A stretch of DNA of 64,000 nt from Frigoribacterium sp. CFBP 13712 (GCF_014842255.1 NZ_JACYVH010000005.1:124023-188022), one strand, 5' to 3'. Numbered from the stretch's first letter, positions 36,359 through 47,050 are shown. A program made the numbers and translations. The notes: a model not told the origin generated them from the sequence alone.

Positions 36359-36904
36359 ATGAATCGCGCCGTCTACGCGGTGATGGGCACCGTCCTCTTC
36401 GCGGCGCTGATCATCACCACCGCCGCGTTCGAGAGCGTGCTCCTCGACCGCGACGTCATCGCCGAACCCGACGCCGGCACCCTCCTCGGCCCCGCGATGT
36501 TCGCGGTGGCGGTGCTGATCGTGCTGCTGTCGCTCCTGCGGTCCGCAGCCCTGGCCGACGCCGTCGACGGGGCCGCGCCGACCATGCGCGGCGCGTTCCC
36601 CGCCCAGCCGGCCGACGATCCCGCCCGGCGAGCCGCGACCCGGCCGGCGCTCGATCCCGACGACGAGCTCCGTCCGCGGCACGCTCCGCTGCTGCCGGCC
36701 GCGATCACGACCGCTGCGCTCGTCTATCTCGCGATGCTGCTCGTCGGGTCGGTCTGGTACGGGCTGGTCAGAGACGACCTGTTCTGGGCGACGCTCTTCG
36801 CCGGGCGGTACGCGCTGTCGCCGCTCGTGCTCGGCTCCGCGCTGTGGGCGGGTCTCGTCGTGGCGGGCACCGTCGCCGTCTCGCGTGTCGCACCCCAGAC
36901 GTAG
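36359..36904 (+). CDS. Small membrane protein of unknown function
   Basis: A 181-residue product with about four hydrophobic helices: residues 4-25, 44-63, 115-136 and 156-174. The middle (about 70-112) is polar and Pro/Arg-rich. No family was recognised. It begins ten bases after the acetyltransferase stop and probably shares its transcript. The rpsL promoter follows ~45 bases after its end. Confidence 0.72.
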   Translation: MNRAVYAVMGTVLFAALIITTAAFESVLLDRDVIAEPDAGTLLGPAMFAVAVLIVLLSLLRSAALADAVDGAAPTMRGAFPAQPADDPARRAATRPALDPDDELRPRHAPLLPAAITTAALVYLAMLLVGSVWYGLVRDDLFWATLFAGRYALSPLVLGSALWAGLVVAGTVAVSRVAPQT

Positions 36905-36948
36905 GTCGTCGGGGGCTGCCCGCGGTCTGCCCCGCGGCCGGCCGACAT

Positions 36949-36978
36949 TTGATTAACCCCCCGGGTCGAAGCTATGCT
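36949..36978 (+). promoter_or_regulatory. Promoter of rpsL-rpsG-fusA
   Basis: TTGATT (36949-36954), 18 bases, TATGCT (36973-36978). The ~180-base leader to rpsL can form two small hairpins, CGTCTCG/CGAGACG (37049-37067) and TCCGGCG/CGCCGGA (37073-37090). Strong promoter by sequence. Confidence 0.72.
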
Positions 36979-37165
36979 CTAGCGGGTGTGCGTTTAACCG
37001 CGCCCACACCGAATACCCCTCGGCGTCGCCGTCGAGTCGGGTAGCGACCGTCTCGGTCTCCGAGACGAGGATTCCGGCGATTCCGCCGGACAGAGCACAG
37101 CGATGCGAGAGCAGCGCGACTCGACCGGGTCGTCAGACCGGGCCGAGATCGAACGAGGAGAACCA

Positions 37166-37540
37166 GTGCCAACTATTCAGCAGCTGGTCCGCAAGGGACG
37201 CACGCCGAAGGTCGTCAAGACCAAGGCCCCCGCCCTGCGGTCCAACCCCCAGCAGCGTGGCGTGTGCACGCGTGTGTACACCACCACCCCCAAGAAGCCG
37301 AACTCCGCGCTCCGCAAGGTCGCTCGTGTGAAGCTCTCGAACGGCACCGAGGTCACCGCCTACATCCCCGGCGAGGGCCACAACCTGCAAGAGCACTCGA
37401 TGGTGCTCGTCCGCGGCGGTCGTGTCAAAGACCTCCCCGGTGTGCGCTACAAGATCGTCCGTGGCGCCCTCGACACCCAGGCCGTGAAGAACCGCAAGCA
37501 GGCTCGCAGCCTCTACGGTGCGAAGAAGGACAAGAAGTAA
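37166..37540 (+). CDS. rpsL: 30S ribosomal protein S12
   Basis: S12 lines the decoding centre and controls accuracy. The 124-residue protein starts [11 protein letters not shown] after a GTG and contains [18 protein letters not shown], with K43 in the streptomycin-sensitive form, and [22 protein letters not shown] 37166 is supported by GAGGAGAA six bases ahead. The TAA overlaps the rpsG ATG (TAATG). Confidence 0.98.
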   Translation: MPTIQQLVRKGRTPKVVKTKAPALRSNPQQRGVCTRVYTTTPKKPNSALRKVARVKLSNGTEVTAYIPGEGHNLQEHSMVLVRGGRVKDLPGVRYKIVRGALDTQAVKNRKQARSLYGAKKDKK

Positions 37541-38010
37541 TGCCTCGTAAAGGACCCGCGCCCAAGCGCCCTGTCGTCGCCGACCCGGTCTACGGTGCGC
37601 CGATCGTCAGCCAGCTCGTCAACAAGATCCTCCTCGACGGCAAGAAGGGGCTCGCCGAGCGCATCGTCTACGGTGCTCTCGCCGGCGTCTCCGCCAAGAA
37701 CGACCAGGACGCGGTCGCCACGCTGAAGAAGGCGCTCGACAACGTGCGCCCGACTCTCGAGGTCCGTTCGCGTCGCGTCGGCGGTTCGACCTACCAGGTC
37801 CCCGTCGAGGTCAAGCCCCACCGCGCCAACACCCTGGCTCTCCGCTGGCTCACCAGCTACGCCAAGGCTCGTCGCGAGAAGACCATGACCGAGCGTCTCA
37901 TGAACGAGATTCTCGACGCCTCGAACGGTCTCGGCGCCGCTGTCAAGCGTCGCGAAGACACGCACAAGATGGCCGAGTCGAACAAGGCCTTCGCGCACTA
38001 CCGCTGGTAA
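37540..38010 (+). CDS. rpsG: 30S ribosomal protein S7
   Basis: S7 nucleates the 30S head and binds the 3' domain of 16S rRNA. The 156-residue product begins [19 protein letters not shown] and has the conserved [18 protein letters not shown] and ending KAFAHYRW. The start overlaps the rpsL stop. A long hairpin separates it from fusA. Confidence 0.98.
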   Translation: MPRKGPAPKRPVVADPVYGAPIVSQLVNKILLDGKKGLAERIVYGALAGVSAKNDQDAVATLKKALDNVRPTLEVRSRRVGGSTYQVPVEVKPHRANTLALRWLTSYAKARREKTMTERLMNEILDASNGLGAAVKRREDTHKMAESNKAFAHYRW

Positions 38011-38015
38011 CCGGC

Positions 38016-38058
38016 CGAGGAGGCGCGGTGTGCGCATCCCGCGCACCGCACCTCCTCG
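38016..38058 (+). terminator. Long hairpin between rpsG and fusA with GGAGGCGCG-type arms
   Basis: CGAGGAGGCGCGGTG extended to 38033 pairs with the segment from 38041 to CCTCCTCG at 38051-38058: 18 positions, one mismatch, one G-U, seven-base loop. It probably attenuates the str operon transcript or protects the 3' end of the rpsL-rpsG message. Confidence 0.7.
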
Positions 38059-38094
38059 TCCCCCCACTCCCCACCTATCCCTTCGGAGGAACCC

Positions 38095-40209
38095 GTGGCA
38101 CAAGATGTGCTCACCGACCTGAACAAGGTCCGCAACATCGGCATCATGGCTCACATCGATGCTGGCAAGACGACGACCACCGAGCGCATCCTGTACTACA
38201 CGGGCATCACCCACAAGATCGGTGAGGTCCACGACGGTGCGGCCACGATGGACTGGATGGCGCAGGAGCAAGAGCGCGGCATCACCATCACCTCGGCTGC
38301 GACGACGTGCTTCTGGAACAAGAACCAGATCAACATCATCGACACCCCCGGTCACGTCGACTTCACGGTCGAGGTCGAGCGCTCGCTCCGCGTCCTCGAC
38401 GGCGCCGTCGCCGTCTTCGACGGCAAGGAGGGCGTCGAGCCCCAGTCCGAGACCGTCTGGCGTCAGGCCGACAAGTACGACGTGCCCCGCATCTGCTTCG
38501 TCAACAAGATGGACAAGCTCGGCGCCGACTTCTACTTCACGGTCGACACGATCATCAACCGCCTCGGCGCCAAGCCGCTGGTCATGCAGCTCCCCATCGG
38601 TGCCGAGAGCTCCTTCGAGGGCGTCGTCGACCTGGTCGAGATGCGCGCCCTCACGTGGCGCGGTGACGCCAAGGGTGACGTCGAGCTGGGTGCCAAGTAC
38701 GAGATCGAAGAGATCCCCGAAGACCTGAAGGAGAAGGCCGCGGAGTACCGCGCCAAGCTCCTCGAGACGGTCGCCGAGTCGGACGACGCGCTGCTCGAGA
38801 AGTACTTCGGTGGCGAAGAGCTCACGATCGCCGAGATCAAGGCCGCCGTCCGCAAGATGACGGTCAACTCCGAGCTGTACCCGATCTTCTGCGGCTCCGC
38901 CTTCAAGAACCGCGGCGTCCAGCCGATGCTCGACGCGGTCATCGACTACCTCCCCTCGCCGCTCGACGTGCCTCCCATGGAGGGCCACGACGTCCGCGAC
39001 GCCGAGAAGGTCATCATCCGCAAGCCCGAGTCGTCGGAGCCCTTCTCGGCTCTCGCCTTCAAGGTCGCGGTGCACCCGTTCTTCGGTCGTCTGACCTACG
39101 TGCGCGTCTACTCGGGTTCGATCGAGTCCGGCGCCCAGGTCATCAACTCGACCAAAGACAAGAAGGAGCGCATCGGCAAGATCTTCCAGATGCACTCCAA
39201 CAAGGAGAACCCGGTCGAGAGCGTGACCGCTGGCCACATCTACGCGGTCATCGGCCTGAAGTTCACCACGACCGGCGACACCCTGTGCGACCCGTCCGAG
39301 CAGATCGTGCTCGAGTCGATGACGTTCCCCGAGCCCGTCATCGAGGTCGCCATCGAGCCGAAGACCAAGGCCGACCAGGAGAAGCTCTCGCTGGCCATCC
39401 AGAAGCTCGCCGAAGAGGACCCGACGTTCCGCGTCGAGCTCAACGTCGAGACCGGTCAGACGGTCATCAAGGGCATGGGCGAGCTCCACCTCGACATCCT
39501 CGTCGACCGCATGAAGCGCGAGTTCAACGTCGAGGCGAACGTGGGCAAGCCCCAGGTCGCCTACCGCGAGACCCTCAAGAAGGGCATCGAGCGGTACGAC
39601 TACACGCACAAGAAGCAGACCGGTGGTTCGGGTCAGTTCGCGAAGATCCAGATCGCGCTCGAGCCCTACGAGGTCACCGCCGAGTCGACCTACGAGTTCG
39701 TCAACAAGGTCACCGGTGGTCGCGTGCCGCGCGAGTACATCCCCTCGGTCGACGCCGGCATCCAGGACGCCATGCAGGTGGGTGTCCTCGCGGGCTACCC
39801 GACCGTGGGTGTCCGGGCGCTGCTGCTCGACGGTGCGGCGCACGACGTCGACTCGTCCGAGATGGCCTTCAAGATCGCCGGGTCGATCGCCTACAAAGAG
39901 GCGGCTCGCAAGGCCCAGCCCGTTCTCCTCGAACCGCTCATGGCGGTCGAGGTCCGTACGCCCGAAGAGTATATGGGCGACGTCATCGGCGACCTCAGCT
40001 CGCGACGCGGGCAGATCTCGTCGATGGAAGACGCCAGTGGTGTGAAGGTCGTTCGGGCCAGCGTGCCGCTGTCGGAGATGTTCGGATACGTCGGTGACCT
40101 GCGGTCGAAGACCTCGGGTCGTGCCGTCTACTCGATGACGTTCGAGTCCTATCAGGAGGTCCCCTCGGCGGTCGCCGAGGAGATCATCCAGAAGAACAAG
40201 GGCGAATAG
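38095..40209 (+). CDS. fusA: Elongation factor G
   Basis: EF-G is the translocase of protein synthesis. The 704-residue protein has all GTPase motifs: [15 protein letters not shown] (G1), the switch I region [30 protein letters not shown] (G3) and [10 protein letters not shown] (G4). Domains IV-V are normal in length, with [14 protein letters not shown] and [17 protein letters not shown] 38095 is the start; CGGAGGAA lies ahead of it. It follows rpsG after a hairpin and precedes tuf. Confidence 0.98.
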   Translation: MAQDVLTDLNKVRNIGIMAHIDAGKTTTTERILYYTGITHKIGEVHDGAATMDWMAQEQERGITITSAATTCFWNKNQINIIDTPGHVDFTVEVERSLRVLDGAVAVFDGKEGVEPQSETVWRQADKYDVPRICFVNKMDKLGADFYFTVDTIINRLGAKPLVMQLPIGAESSFEGVVDLVEMRALTWRGDAKGDVELGAKYEIEEIPEDLKEKAAEYRAKLLETVAESDDALLEKYFGGEELTIAEIKAAVRKMTVNSELYPIFCGSAFKNRGVQPMLDAVIDYLPSPLDVPPMEGHDVRDAEKVIIRKPESSEPFSALAFKVAVHPFFGRLTYVRVYSGSIESGAQVINSTKDKKERIGKIFQMHSNKENPVESVTAGHIYAVIGLKFTTTGDTLCDPSEQIVLESMTFPEPVIEVAIEPKTKADQEKLSLAIQKLAEEDPTFRVELNVETGQTVIKGMGELHLDILVDRMKREFNVEANVGKPQVAYRETLKKGIERYDYTHKKQTGGSGQFAKIQIALEPYEVTAESTYEFVNKVTGGRVPREYIPSVDAGIQDAMQVGVLAGYPTVGVRALLLDGAAHDVDSSEMAFKIAGSIAYKEAARKAQPVLLEPLMAVEVRTPEEYMGDVIGDLSSRRGQISSMEDASGVKVVRASVPLSEMFGYVGDLRSKTSGRAVYSMTFESYQEVPSAVAEEIIQKNKGE

Positions 40210-40275
40210 TCCCGAACCACGCGGCCGAACCTCGACCGCGTAACATGTACACACACCAATCCGCAGTGTCCGGTA

Positions 40276-40296
40276 GGCCGGGTCATCGACCCGGCC
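40276..40296 (+). terminator. Hairpin in the fusA-tuf gap
   Basis: GGCCGGGTC (40276-40284) and GACCCGGCC (40288-40296) pair perfectly around a three-base loop. A weak -10 (TAACAT, 40241-40246) lies upstream without a convincing -35, so tuf may also have its own promoter. Confidence 0.5.
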
Positions 40297-40335
40297 CCCG
40301 GCTCCACTGCAACCGAGTCCTGAGGAGGACCCACA

Positions 40336-41529
40336 GTGGCTAAGGCCAAGTTCGAGCGGACCAAGCCGCACGTCAACATCGGAACCATCGGTCACGTCGA
40401 CCACGGCAAGACCACGCTCACCGCGGCGATCACCAAGGTGCTGCACGACAAGTACCCCAACCTCAACGAGGCGTCGGCGTTCGACCAGATCGACAACGCG
40501 CCCGAAGAGAAGCAGCGCGGCATCACGATCAACATCTCGCACGTCGAGTACCAGACCGAGAAGCGCCACTACGCTCACGTCGATGCACCCGGCCACGCCG
40601 ACTACATCAAGAACATGATCACCGGTGCGGCTCAGATGGACGGCGCGATCCTCGTGGTCGCCGCCACCGACGGCCCGATGCCCCAGACGCGTGAGCACGT
40701 CCTGCTCGCCCGTCAGGTCGGCGTGCCCTACATCGTCGTGGCCCTGAACAAGTCCGACATGGTCGACGACGAGGAGATCCTCGAGCTCGTCGAGATCGAG
40801 GTGCGCGAGCTCCTCTCCAGCCAGGACTTCGACGGCGACAACGCTCCCGTCGTGCAGGTCTCCGCTCTCAAGGCCCTCGAGGGCGACGAGAAGTGGGCCG
40901 CCACGGTCGCCGACCTGATGGACCAGGTCGACGAGAACGTGCCGGAGCCCGTCCGTGCGACGGACCAGCCCTTCCTCATGCCCGTCGAGGACGTCTTCAC
41001 GATCACCGGTCGTGGAACCGTCATCACCGGTCGTGTCGAGCGAGGCATCCTGAAGCCGAACGACGAGGTCGAGATCGTCGGCATCAAGGAGAAGTCCTCC
41101 AAGACCACCGTCACCGCCATCGAGATGTTCCGCAAGACCCTCGAAGACGCACGCGCCGGTGAGAACGTCGGACTCCTGCTCCGTGGCACGAAGCGTGAAG
41201 ACGTCGAGCGCGGCCAGGTCGTCGTCAAGCCCGGCTCGATCACGCCCCACACCGAGTTCGAGGCGAACGTCTACATCCTCTCGAAGGACGAGGGCGGCCG
41301 TCACAACCCGTTCTACGCGAACTACCGCCCGCAGTTCTACTTCCGCACCACCGACGTCACGGGTGTCATCACGCTGCCCGAGGGCACCGAGATGGTCATG
41401 CCCGGCGACACGACTGAGATCACCGTTCAGCTGATCCAGCCGATCGCCATGGAAGAGGGCCTCCGCTTCGCCATCCGCGAGGGTGGTCGCACGGTGGGTG
41501 CCGGTACCGTCACCAAGATCGTCAAGTAA
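40336..41529 (+). CDS. tuf: Elongation factor Tu
   Basis: EF-Tu delivers aminoacyl-tRNA to the ribosome. The 397-residue product has [20 protein letters not shown], the effector region [35 protein letters not shown] (Ala where many EF-Tu have Cys) and [10 protein letters not shown]. The beta-barrel domains end in [18 protein letters not shown] 40336 follows GAGGAGG by eight bases. Only one tuf is in the window. A T-rich-tailed terminator follows. Confidence 0.98.
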   Translation: MAKAKFERTKPHVNIGTIGHVDHGKTTLTAAITKVLHDKYPNLNEASAFDQIDNAPEEKQRGITINISHVEYQTEKRHYAHVDAPGHADYIKNMITGAAQMDGAILVVAATDGPMPQTREHVLLARQVGVPYIVVALNKSDMVDDEEILELVEIEVRELLSSQDFDGDNAPVVQVSALKALEGDEKWAATVADLMDQVDENVPEPVRATDQPFLMPVEDVFTITGRGTVITGRVERGILKPNDEVEIVGIKEKSSKTTVTAIEMFRKTLEDARAGENVGLLLRGTKREDVERGQVVVKPGSITPHTEFEANVYILSKDEGGRHNPFYANYRPQFYFRTTDVTGVITLPEGTEMVMPGDTTEITVQLIQPIAMEEGLRFAIREGGRTVGAGTVTKIVK

Positions 41530-41560
41530 GTACTGGTCCTCCAGCACTGCTGATCTCGAG

Positions 41561-41590
41561 AGAGGTCGGACCCTTCGGGGTCCGGCCTCT
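41561..41590 (+). terminator. Rho-independent terminator of tuf
   Basis: AGAGGTCGGACCC (41561-41573) pairs with the complement at 41578-41590 around the loop TTCG; one G-U pair. TTTCTC follows. This is the most classical terminator in the window. Confidence 0.88.
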
Positions 41591-41652
41591 TTCTCGTCTC
41601 CGGGTACACGATGGACTCGAGCCGGACCGACCGGCACGGACGGGAGATCCCC

Positions 41653-41865
41653 ATGGCAGGCTTCGACGACATCAGCAAGAAGGCCCAGGCCTTCCTGAAA
41701 GACGGCAAGGTCCAGGAGGCGCTGAAGAGCGAGAAGGCGGAGGGCGTCAGCGACTCCGTGCTCGACGCCGTCGCCAAGGCGGCCGACAAGGCCACCGGCG
41801 GCAAGCACTCAGACAAGATCGAGCAGGCACGGCGGCAGGCCGACGAGAAGCTCGGCGACCGCTGA
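41653..41865 (+). CDS. Small MT0933/Rv0909-like antitoxin family protein
   Basis: A 70-residue soluble protein, MAGFDDISKKAQAFLKDGKV at the start and TGGKHSDKIEQARRQADEKL at the end. The latter matches the Lys/Asp-rich pattern of the MT0933-like family, annotated as antitoxins from Mycobacterium tuberculosis Rv0909. No toxin gene adjoins it, so a toxin-antitoxin role is unproven; many such proteins are orphan. ATG 41653 is chosen because conservation begins there. It lies between two terminators. Confidence 0.7.
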   Translation: MAGFDDISKKAQAFLKDGKVQEALKSEKAEGVSDSVLDAVAKAADKATGGKHSDKIEQARRQADEKLGDR

Positions 41866-41877
41866 CGGTGTCATGAA

Positions 41878-41914
41878 CGACGGGCGGCCAGGGATCACCC
41901 CGGGTCGCCCGTCG
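41878..41914 (+). terminator. Terminator after the small antitoxin-like gene
   Basis: CGACGGGCG (41878-41886) pairs with CGCCCGTCG (41906-41914); the 19-base loop can pair further (CC..GG). A short T-containing tail follows. The downstream topoisomerase gene starts 16 bases later. Confidence 0.65.
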
Positions 41915-41930
41915 GGTGTTTACTCGACGG

Positions 41931-42905
41931 ATGCCGCGCCTCCGCCGAACCGATGCCACGCGACCCGGCATCTCGCGCAGGCGGGCCGGCTCCGGTTTCT
42001 CCTACCGCGACGAGAACGGGGCGCTCGTGACCGACCCCGGGCTGAGGGCTCGGATCGATCATCTCGGCATCCCACCCGCCTGGACCGACGTCTGGATCGC
42101 GCCCTATCCGAACGGCCACGTGCAGGCGACGGGTGTGGACGCCGCCGGGCGTCGGCAGTACGTCTACCACCCCACCTGGCGTGAGCAGAAGGACCGCCTC
42201 AAGTTCGATCGCGCGATGGCTCTCGCAGAATCGCTGCCGGCGGCCCGCGGGCGCGTCACCCGGCATCTGCGACTCGCCGAGCCCGTGCGTGAGCGCGCTC
42301 TGGCGACCGGCTTCCGCATGCTCGACACCGGCTCCCTCCGGGTCGGGTCCGAACGCTACGCCGAGCAGCACGGCAGTCATGGGCTGTCGACGCTGCTCTG
42401 CGCTCACGTGTCGGTCTCCGGCGACGCGGTGTCGCTGGCGTTCCCCGCCAAGAGCGGTCAGGCGTGGGAGTCGTCGATCCGCGACGCGGACCTCGCCTCC
42501 GTCGTCCGCGGGCTCAAGAGCCGGGGCCCCCGGGCGCGCCTCCTGGCCTGGCGTCCTGCGGCCGGCGACCCGTGGCGCCCGCTGCACGCGGTCGAGATCA
42601 ACGACTACGTCCGAGAGCAGACCGGGGGAGACTTCACGGCGAAGGACTTCCGCACGCTGCACGGCACGGTGGCGGCAGCGGTCGGTCTCGCGAAGGCGGG
42701 CCCGCAGCAGACCCCCACGAGGAGGCGCAAGGCCGTCTCGCAGGCCATCGCGGCGGCCGCTGAGGTGCTCGGCAACACCCCCTCCGTCGCCCGGGCGTCG
42801 TACGTCGACCCGCGTCTGATCGACGCCTACGAGCACGGGGAGACCATCGATCCGGCTCGCATCGCCGCCGCCGAGTCGGAGGTCAGGGCGCTCCTCTACC
42901 GGTGA
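41931..42905 (+). CDS. DNA topoisomerase IB
   Basis: A 324-residue bacterial type IB topoisomerase, which relaxes supercoils through a 3'-phosphotyrosyl link. The N-terminal domain is seen in GFSYRDENGALVTD and IPPAWTDVWIAPYPNGHVQA with GRRQYVYHPTWRE. The catalytic domain has RVGSERYAEQHGSHGLSTLL (first catalytic Arg), AKDFRTLHGTV (the RxxH-type triad) and the nucleophile Y291 in ARASYVDPRLIDAY. ATG 41931 is preferred; a GTG at 41916 in the terminator region is an alternative. The DarT-like gene begins 95 bases after its stop. Confidence 0.92.
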   Translation: MPRLRRTDATRPGISRRRAGSGFSYRDENGALVTDPGLRARIDHLGIPPAWTDVWIAPYPNGHVQATGVDAAGRRQYVYHPTWREQKDRLKFDRAMALAESLPAARGRVTRHLRLAEPVRERALATGFRMLDTGSLRVGSERYAEQHGSHGLSTLLCAHVSVSGDAVSLAFPAKSGQAWESSIRDADLASVVRGLKSRGPRARLLAWRPAAGDPWRPLHAVEINDYVREQTGGDFTAKDFRTLHGTVAAAVGLAKAGPQQTPTRRRKAVSQAIAAAAEVLGNTPSVARASYVDPRLIDAYEHGETIDPARIAAAESEVRALLYR

Positions 42906-43000
42906 AGCCGCCCCGAGCGTTCGCCAGCGCTCGGCTCGATGACGTACCGTTGAGGGTTGCGTCGGATCGAGTCCGGCGCCCGAGAGGAACTACTGCAGTG

Positions 43001-43828
43001 ATGGACGAGTGCATCCACGGTTTCGAGAGAGAGCTGTGCGACATCTGCGCGCCTCGCCGACGCGAGCCCCAGGTCGACGCCGACGGTCAGGTCAAGACCC
43101 TCGTGCCCAAGCGGCGTGCCGCCTCCCGGAAGCCCGAGTCGCTCCGCAGCACCCCCGCACTCCCTCGAGACATGGCGGCGTCCGCTGTGGCCGCTCAGGC
43201 GGCCCAGACGCCCGTCCCCGTGTTCTCCCAGCAGCGCGTCTACCACTGGACCCACGTCTCCAACCTGCCCGGCATCCTCGAGTCCGGCGAGATCCGTGCC
43301 GGCGCCACGCCGGTGCTCGACGTCAGCTCCGAGGCCACCCGTGCGCTCCGCGCATCGGTGACCGCCGCCTCCGGCGCCCCGCTCGCCGACCACGTCCCGT
43401 TCTCGCTCTCGCCCCACGCCACCGCCTGGGACACCGTGCGCTCCGGTGCCGAGGGCTACGAGTGGTCCGACGCCGCCCGCACGGCGAAGGCCACGGACTT
43501 CGTCATGCTCGTCGTCCCGATCTCGGCCCTGGGCGACGACTTCGTCGTGACCGAGGGTGACGCTGCGGTCCAGGGCGTGCGCGCCGGTGTGGGCGTCGAC
43601 GACGCCGCGGGCATGGTGCGCCGGTTCTCGCTCGCCGACCCCGACCTGCTCGAGCCCGAGGTGCTCGTCCCGTCGCGTGTCGCCTTCGACGCCGTCACCC
43701 TCGTGGGCGTGCCGAACGACAAGGTCCGCGACGCCGTCAAGAACCTGGTGGCCGACGCCGGCGGGCACGCCCCGCGCATCTCGGTCTACCCGCCCTGGTT
43801 CCGACCCTCGCCCGTCGAGCAGGTCTGA
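43001..43828 (+). CDS. DarT-like (DUF4433) ADP-ribosyltransferase, orphan
   Basis: A 275-residue protein. Residues ~75-265 resemble DarT, the toxin that ADP-ribosylates thymidine in single-stranded DNA: VYHWTHVSNLPGILESGEI (NAD-binding start), LADHVPFSLSPHATAW (the VPFYF-type stretch) and EPEVLVPSRVAFDAV, which keeps the Glu that is catalytic in DarT. The N-terminus has a Cys cluster CIHGFERELCDICAP that may bind zinc. DarT normally pairs with the macrodomain antitoxin DarG; none is adjacent, so this may be a tamed or repair-related member. GTG 42998 is an alternative start. AGAGGAA lies upstream. Confidence 0.75.
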   Translation: MDECIHGFERELCDICAPRRREPQVDADGQVKTLVPKRRAASRKPESLRSTPALPRDMAASAVAAQAAQTPVPVFSQQRVYHWTHVSNLPGILESGEIRAGATPVLDVSSEATRALRASVTAASGAPLADHVPFSLSPHATAWDTVRSGAEGYEWSDAARTAKATDFVMLVVPISALGDDFVVTEGDAAVQGVRAGVGVDDAAGMVRRFSLADPDLLEPEVLVPSRVAFDAVTLVGVPNDKVRDAVKNLVADAGGHAPRISVYPPWFRPSPVEQV

Positions 43829-43834
43829 TCCACG

Positions 43835-43871
43835 AGGGGCCGCGTCCGCCCAGGAGGCGCGCGCGGCCCCT
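43835..43871 (+). terminator. Terminator after the DarT-like gene
   Basis: AGGGGCCGCG (43835-43844) pairs with CGCGGCCCCT (43862-43871). The loop contains the dispersed 9-mer GGAGGCGCG (43853-43861). Confidence 0.7.
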
Positions 43872-43896
43872 CCTCGAAATCCGCGACACGCCCGGG

Positions 43897-43925
43897 TTGC
43901 AGCAAATGCAGGCGTGTGGCAAAAT
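43897..43925 (+). promoter_or_regulatory. Promoter of the S10 ribosomal operon
   Basis: TTGCAG (43897-43902), 17 bases, CAAAAT (43920-43925). It is the best sigma-70-type match in the 427-base gap before rpsJ. Confidence 0.6.
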
Positions 43926-44255
43926 CGTCTAGTTCCACACTTCGGGTTGCGCCACGGGCGCCACCACGGATCACTGCCAGGCAGTGCACAGACGTATCGC
44001 GTCTGGGCCGCGGGTAGCAGGACGCATCTCACAATCGAATCCCTTGCGACGCCCGCCCTCCGGGGTGCGGCAGGCGGGGCGATGACCACGATGACTGCCC
44101 TCCCCGGGTCTTCTCCGCGGCCATCGGCCGGGTTCCGAGATGGATTGACACAAGAACAGCGGTACGCGAGAGACACGTAGTGCCAGATGTTTGCCCAGCA
44201 AACAGCGTCAGGCGGCCTTCGAGGTGCGCGACGTCCGAACGAGAGAGAGTCACAC
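43926..44255 (+). other. Long leader of the S10 operon
   Basis: About 325 transcribed bases without a gene. Small hairpins ACTGCC/GGCAGT (near 43975-43987) and CAGACG/CGTCTG (43989-44005) are visible. A perfect -35, TTGACA, stands at 44145 but has no acceptable -10 at 16-19 bases. The rpsJ ribosome site is a weak AGAGAG. The leader may regulate the operon; no known r-protein binding site was recognised. Confidence 0.5.
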
Positions 44256-44564
44256 ATGGCGGGACAGAAGATCCGCATCCGACTTAAGTCGTATGACCAC
44301 GAGGTCATCGACTCCTCCGCGCGCAAGATCGTCGACACGGTCACCCGCGCGGGCGCTACGGTGGTCGGCCCCGTGCCGCTGCCGACCGAGAAGAACGTGG
44401 TCGTCGTGATCCGTTCGCCCCACAAGTACAAGGACTCGCGCGAGCACTTCGAGAAGCGCACGCACAAGCGCCTCATCGACATCGTCGACCCGACGCCGAA
44501 GGCCGTCGACTCGCTCATGCGCCTCGACCTCCCCGCCGACGTCAACATCGAGATCAAGCTGTAG
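44256..44564 (+). CDS. rpsJ: 30S ribosomal protein S10 (NusE)
   Basis: S10 sits in the 30S head and, as NusE, joins antitermination complexes. The 102-residue protein reads [19 protein letters not shown], then [20 protein letters not shown] and [18 protein letters not shown] 44256 fits the family start. First gene of an uninterrupted 11-gene run to rpsQ. Confidence 0.98.
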   Translation: MAGQKIRIRLKSYDHEVIDSSARKIVDTVTRAGATVVGPVPLPTEKNVVVVIRSPHKYKDSREHFEKRTHKRLIDIVDPTPKAVDSLMRLDLPADVNIEIKL

Positions 44565-44573
44565 GGGGCGACC

Positions 44574-45230
44574 ATGACCATCAGCACCACGAAGAACGTC
44601 AAGGGCCTGCTCGGCAAGAAGCTCGGCATGACCCAGGTCTGGGACGAGAACAACAAGCTCATCCCCGTCACCGTCGTCGAGATCGCTCCGAACGTCGTGA
44701 CCCAGGTCCGCTCGCTCGAGAAGGACGGCTACACGGCCGTCCAGATCGCCGCCGGTCAGATCGACCCCCGCAAGGCCACCAAGCCGGCCGTCGGTCACTT
44801 CGACGCCGCCGGTGTCACGCCCCGCCGCCACCTCACCGAGGTCCGCACCGCCGACGCCGCCGAGTACGCACTCGGCCAGGAGCTCACGGTCGACACCTTC
44901 GAGGCCGGCCAGAAGGTCGACGTCGTCGGCACCTCCAAGGGCAAGGGCTTCGCCGGTGTCATGAAGCGTCACAACTTCAAGGGCGTCGGCGCCTCGCACG
45001 GTGCCCACCGCAACCACCGCAAGCCCGGTTCGATCGGTGCTTCGTCGACCCCCAGCCGTGTCTTCAAGGGCATGCGCATGGCCGGTCGCATGGGTGGCGA
45101 CCGGGTCACCATCCTGAACCTCACGGTGCACGCCGTCGACGCCGAGAAGGGTCTGCTGCTCGTCAAGGGCGCCGTCCCCGGTGCTCGCGGCCGCATCGTT
45201 TTCGTCCGTACCGCCGTGAAGGGGAAGTAG
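44574..45230 (+). CDS. rplC: 50S ribosomal protein L3
   Basis: L3 initiates 50S assembly and reaches the peptidyl-transferase centre. The 218-residue protein has [20 protein letters not shown] and the central-extension sequence [20 protein letters not shown] with [15 protein letters not shown]. Normal length. ATG 44574 follows rpsJ by nine bases, GGGGG being the ribosome site. Followed by rplD after three bases. Confidence 0.98.
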   Translation: MTISTTKNVKGLLGKKLGMTQVWDENNKLIPVTVVEIAPNVVTQVRSLEKDGYTAVQIAAGQIDPRKATKPAVGHFDAAGVTPRRHLTEVRTADAAEYALGQELTVDTFEAGQKVDVVGTSKGKGFAGVMKRHNFKGVGASHGAHRNHRKPGSIGASSTPSRVFKGMRMAGRMGGDRVTILNLTVHAVDAEKGLLLVKGAVPGARGRIVFVRTAVKGK

Positions 45231-45233
45231 CTC

Positions 45234-45896
45234 ATGGCCACCACTACCGCATCGGCCGCCTCGGTCGACGTCCTCGACGCCACCGGCTCGAAGACCGGCA
45301 CCGTCGAGCTGCCCGTCGAGCTCTTCGACGTCGTCACCAACGTCCCGCTGATCCACCAGGTCGTCGTCGCCCAGCAGGCCGCCGCCCGTCAGGGAACCCA
45401 CAAGACCAAGCGTCGTGGCGAGGTCTCCGGCGCCGGTCGCAAGCCGTTCAAGCAGAAGGGAACCGGTCGCGCTCGTCAGGGCTCGATCCGCGCCCCCCAG
45501 ATGACCGGCGGTGGCATCGTCCACGGGCCGCAGCCGCGTGACTACGCGCAGCGCACGCCCAAGAAGATGATCGCCGCAGCCCTCCTCGGCGCCCTGTCCG
45601 ACCGTGCACGCGGTGCCCGCGTCCACGTCGTCGAGAGCTTCGTCGCCGACTCGATCAGCACCAAGGTCGCGCTCGACCTCCTCGCGTCCGTCGCGTCGAG
45701 CAAGCACGTCCTGATCGTCGTCGACCGCGACGACGAGCTGACCCGCAAGAGCGTTCGCAACGTGACCACGGTCCACGTGATCACGTACGACCAGCTCAAC
45801 GCCTACGACGTGCTCGTCAGCGACGACATCGTCTTCACGAAGAGCGCCTTCGACGGCTTCGTCGCCTCGAAGACCAAGAAGGAGGCCTCCGCATGA
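45234..45896 (+). CDS. rplD: 50S ribosomal protein L4
   Basis: L4 has an extended loop lining the exit tunnel. In the 220-residue product the loop is seen as [20 protein letters not shown] and [20 protein letters not shown]. The globular part contains [16 protein letters not shown]. It starts with a ~20-residue Ala/Ser/Val-rich N-terminus. The end overlaps the rplW ATG by four bases (ATGA). Confidence 0.98.
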   Translation: MATTTASAASVDVLDATGSKTGTVELPVELFDVVTNVPLIHQVVVAQQAAARQGTHKTKRRGEVSGAGRKPFKQKGTGRARQGSIRAPQMTGGGIVHGPQPRDYAQRTPKKMIAAALLGALSDRARGARVHVVESFVADSISTKVALDLLASVASSKHVLIVVDRDDELTRKSVRNVTTVHVITYDQLNAYDVLVSDDIVFTKSAFDGFVASKTKKEASA

Positions 45897-46192
45897 GCGG
45901 CTACGGCAAGGACCCTCGCGACGTCATCATCTCGCCCGTCGTCTCCGAGAAGAGCTACTCCCTGATCGATCAGGGCAAGTACACCTTCATCGTCGACCCG
46001 CGGTCGAACAAGACCGAGATCAAGCTCGCCATCGAGAAGATCTTCGACGTCAAGGTCGACAGCATCAACACGCTCAACCGGACGGGCAAGACCCGTCGCA
46101 CCCGTTTCGGCACCGGCAAGCGTAAAGACACCAAGCGCGCCATCGTGACGCTCAAGTCCGGTTCCATCGACATCTTCACGGCTGTCGGCTAG
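45893..46192 (+). CDS. rplW: 50S ribosomal protein L23
   Basis: L23 lies at the tunnel exit and is the docking point for trigger factor and SRP. The 99-residue product contains [40 protein letters not shown] and [20 protein letters not shown]. The start overlaps rplD. Normal size and position. Confidence 0.98.
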   Translation: MSGYGKDPRDVIISPVVSEKSYSLIDQGKYTFIVDPRSNKTEIKLAIEKIFDVKVDSINTLNRTGKTRRTRFGTGKRKDTKRAIVTLKSGSIDIFTAVG

Positions 46193-46210
46193 GGAGCAGA
46201 GGGATAAAAC

Positions 46211-47050
<840 letters not shown>

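Noticed and set aside
37513-41808. A very long open frame on the minus strand opposite rpsG, fusA and tuf (and similar ones opposite rpoB and rpoC)
   Set aside because: Antisense frames stay open in GC-rich genes with G/C at third positions; the sense strand codes for unmistakable EF-G and EF-Tu, and the antisense product has no recognisable domain.
44145-44150. Perfect TTGACA as a second S10-operon promoter
   Set aside because: No acceptable -10 lies 16-19 bases downstream, so the hexamer alone is not enough.
44795-44810. GGTCACTTCGACG in rplC as a further copy of the palindromic element
   Set aside because: Only about ten bases match one arm and there is no partner arm; it lies in a conserved L3 coding segment.
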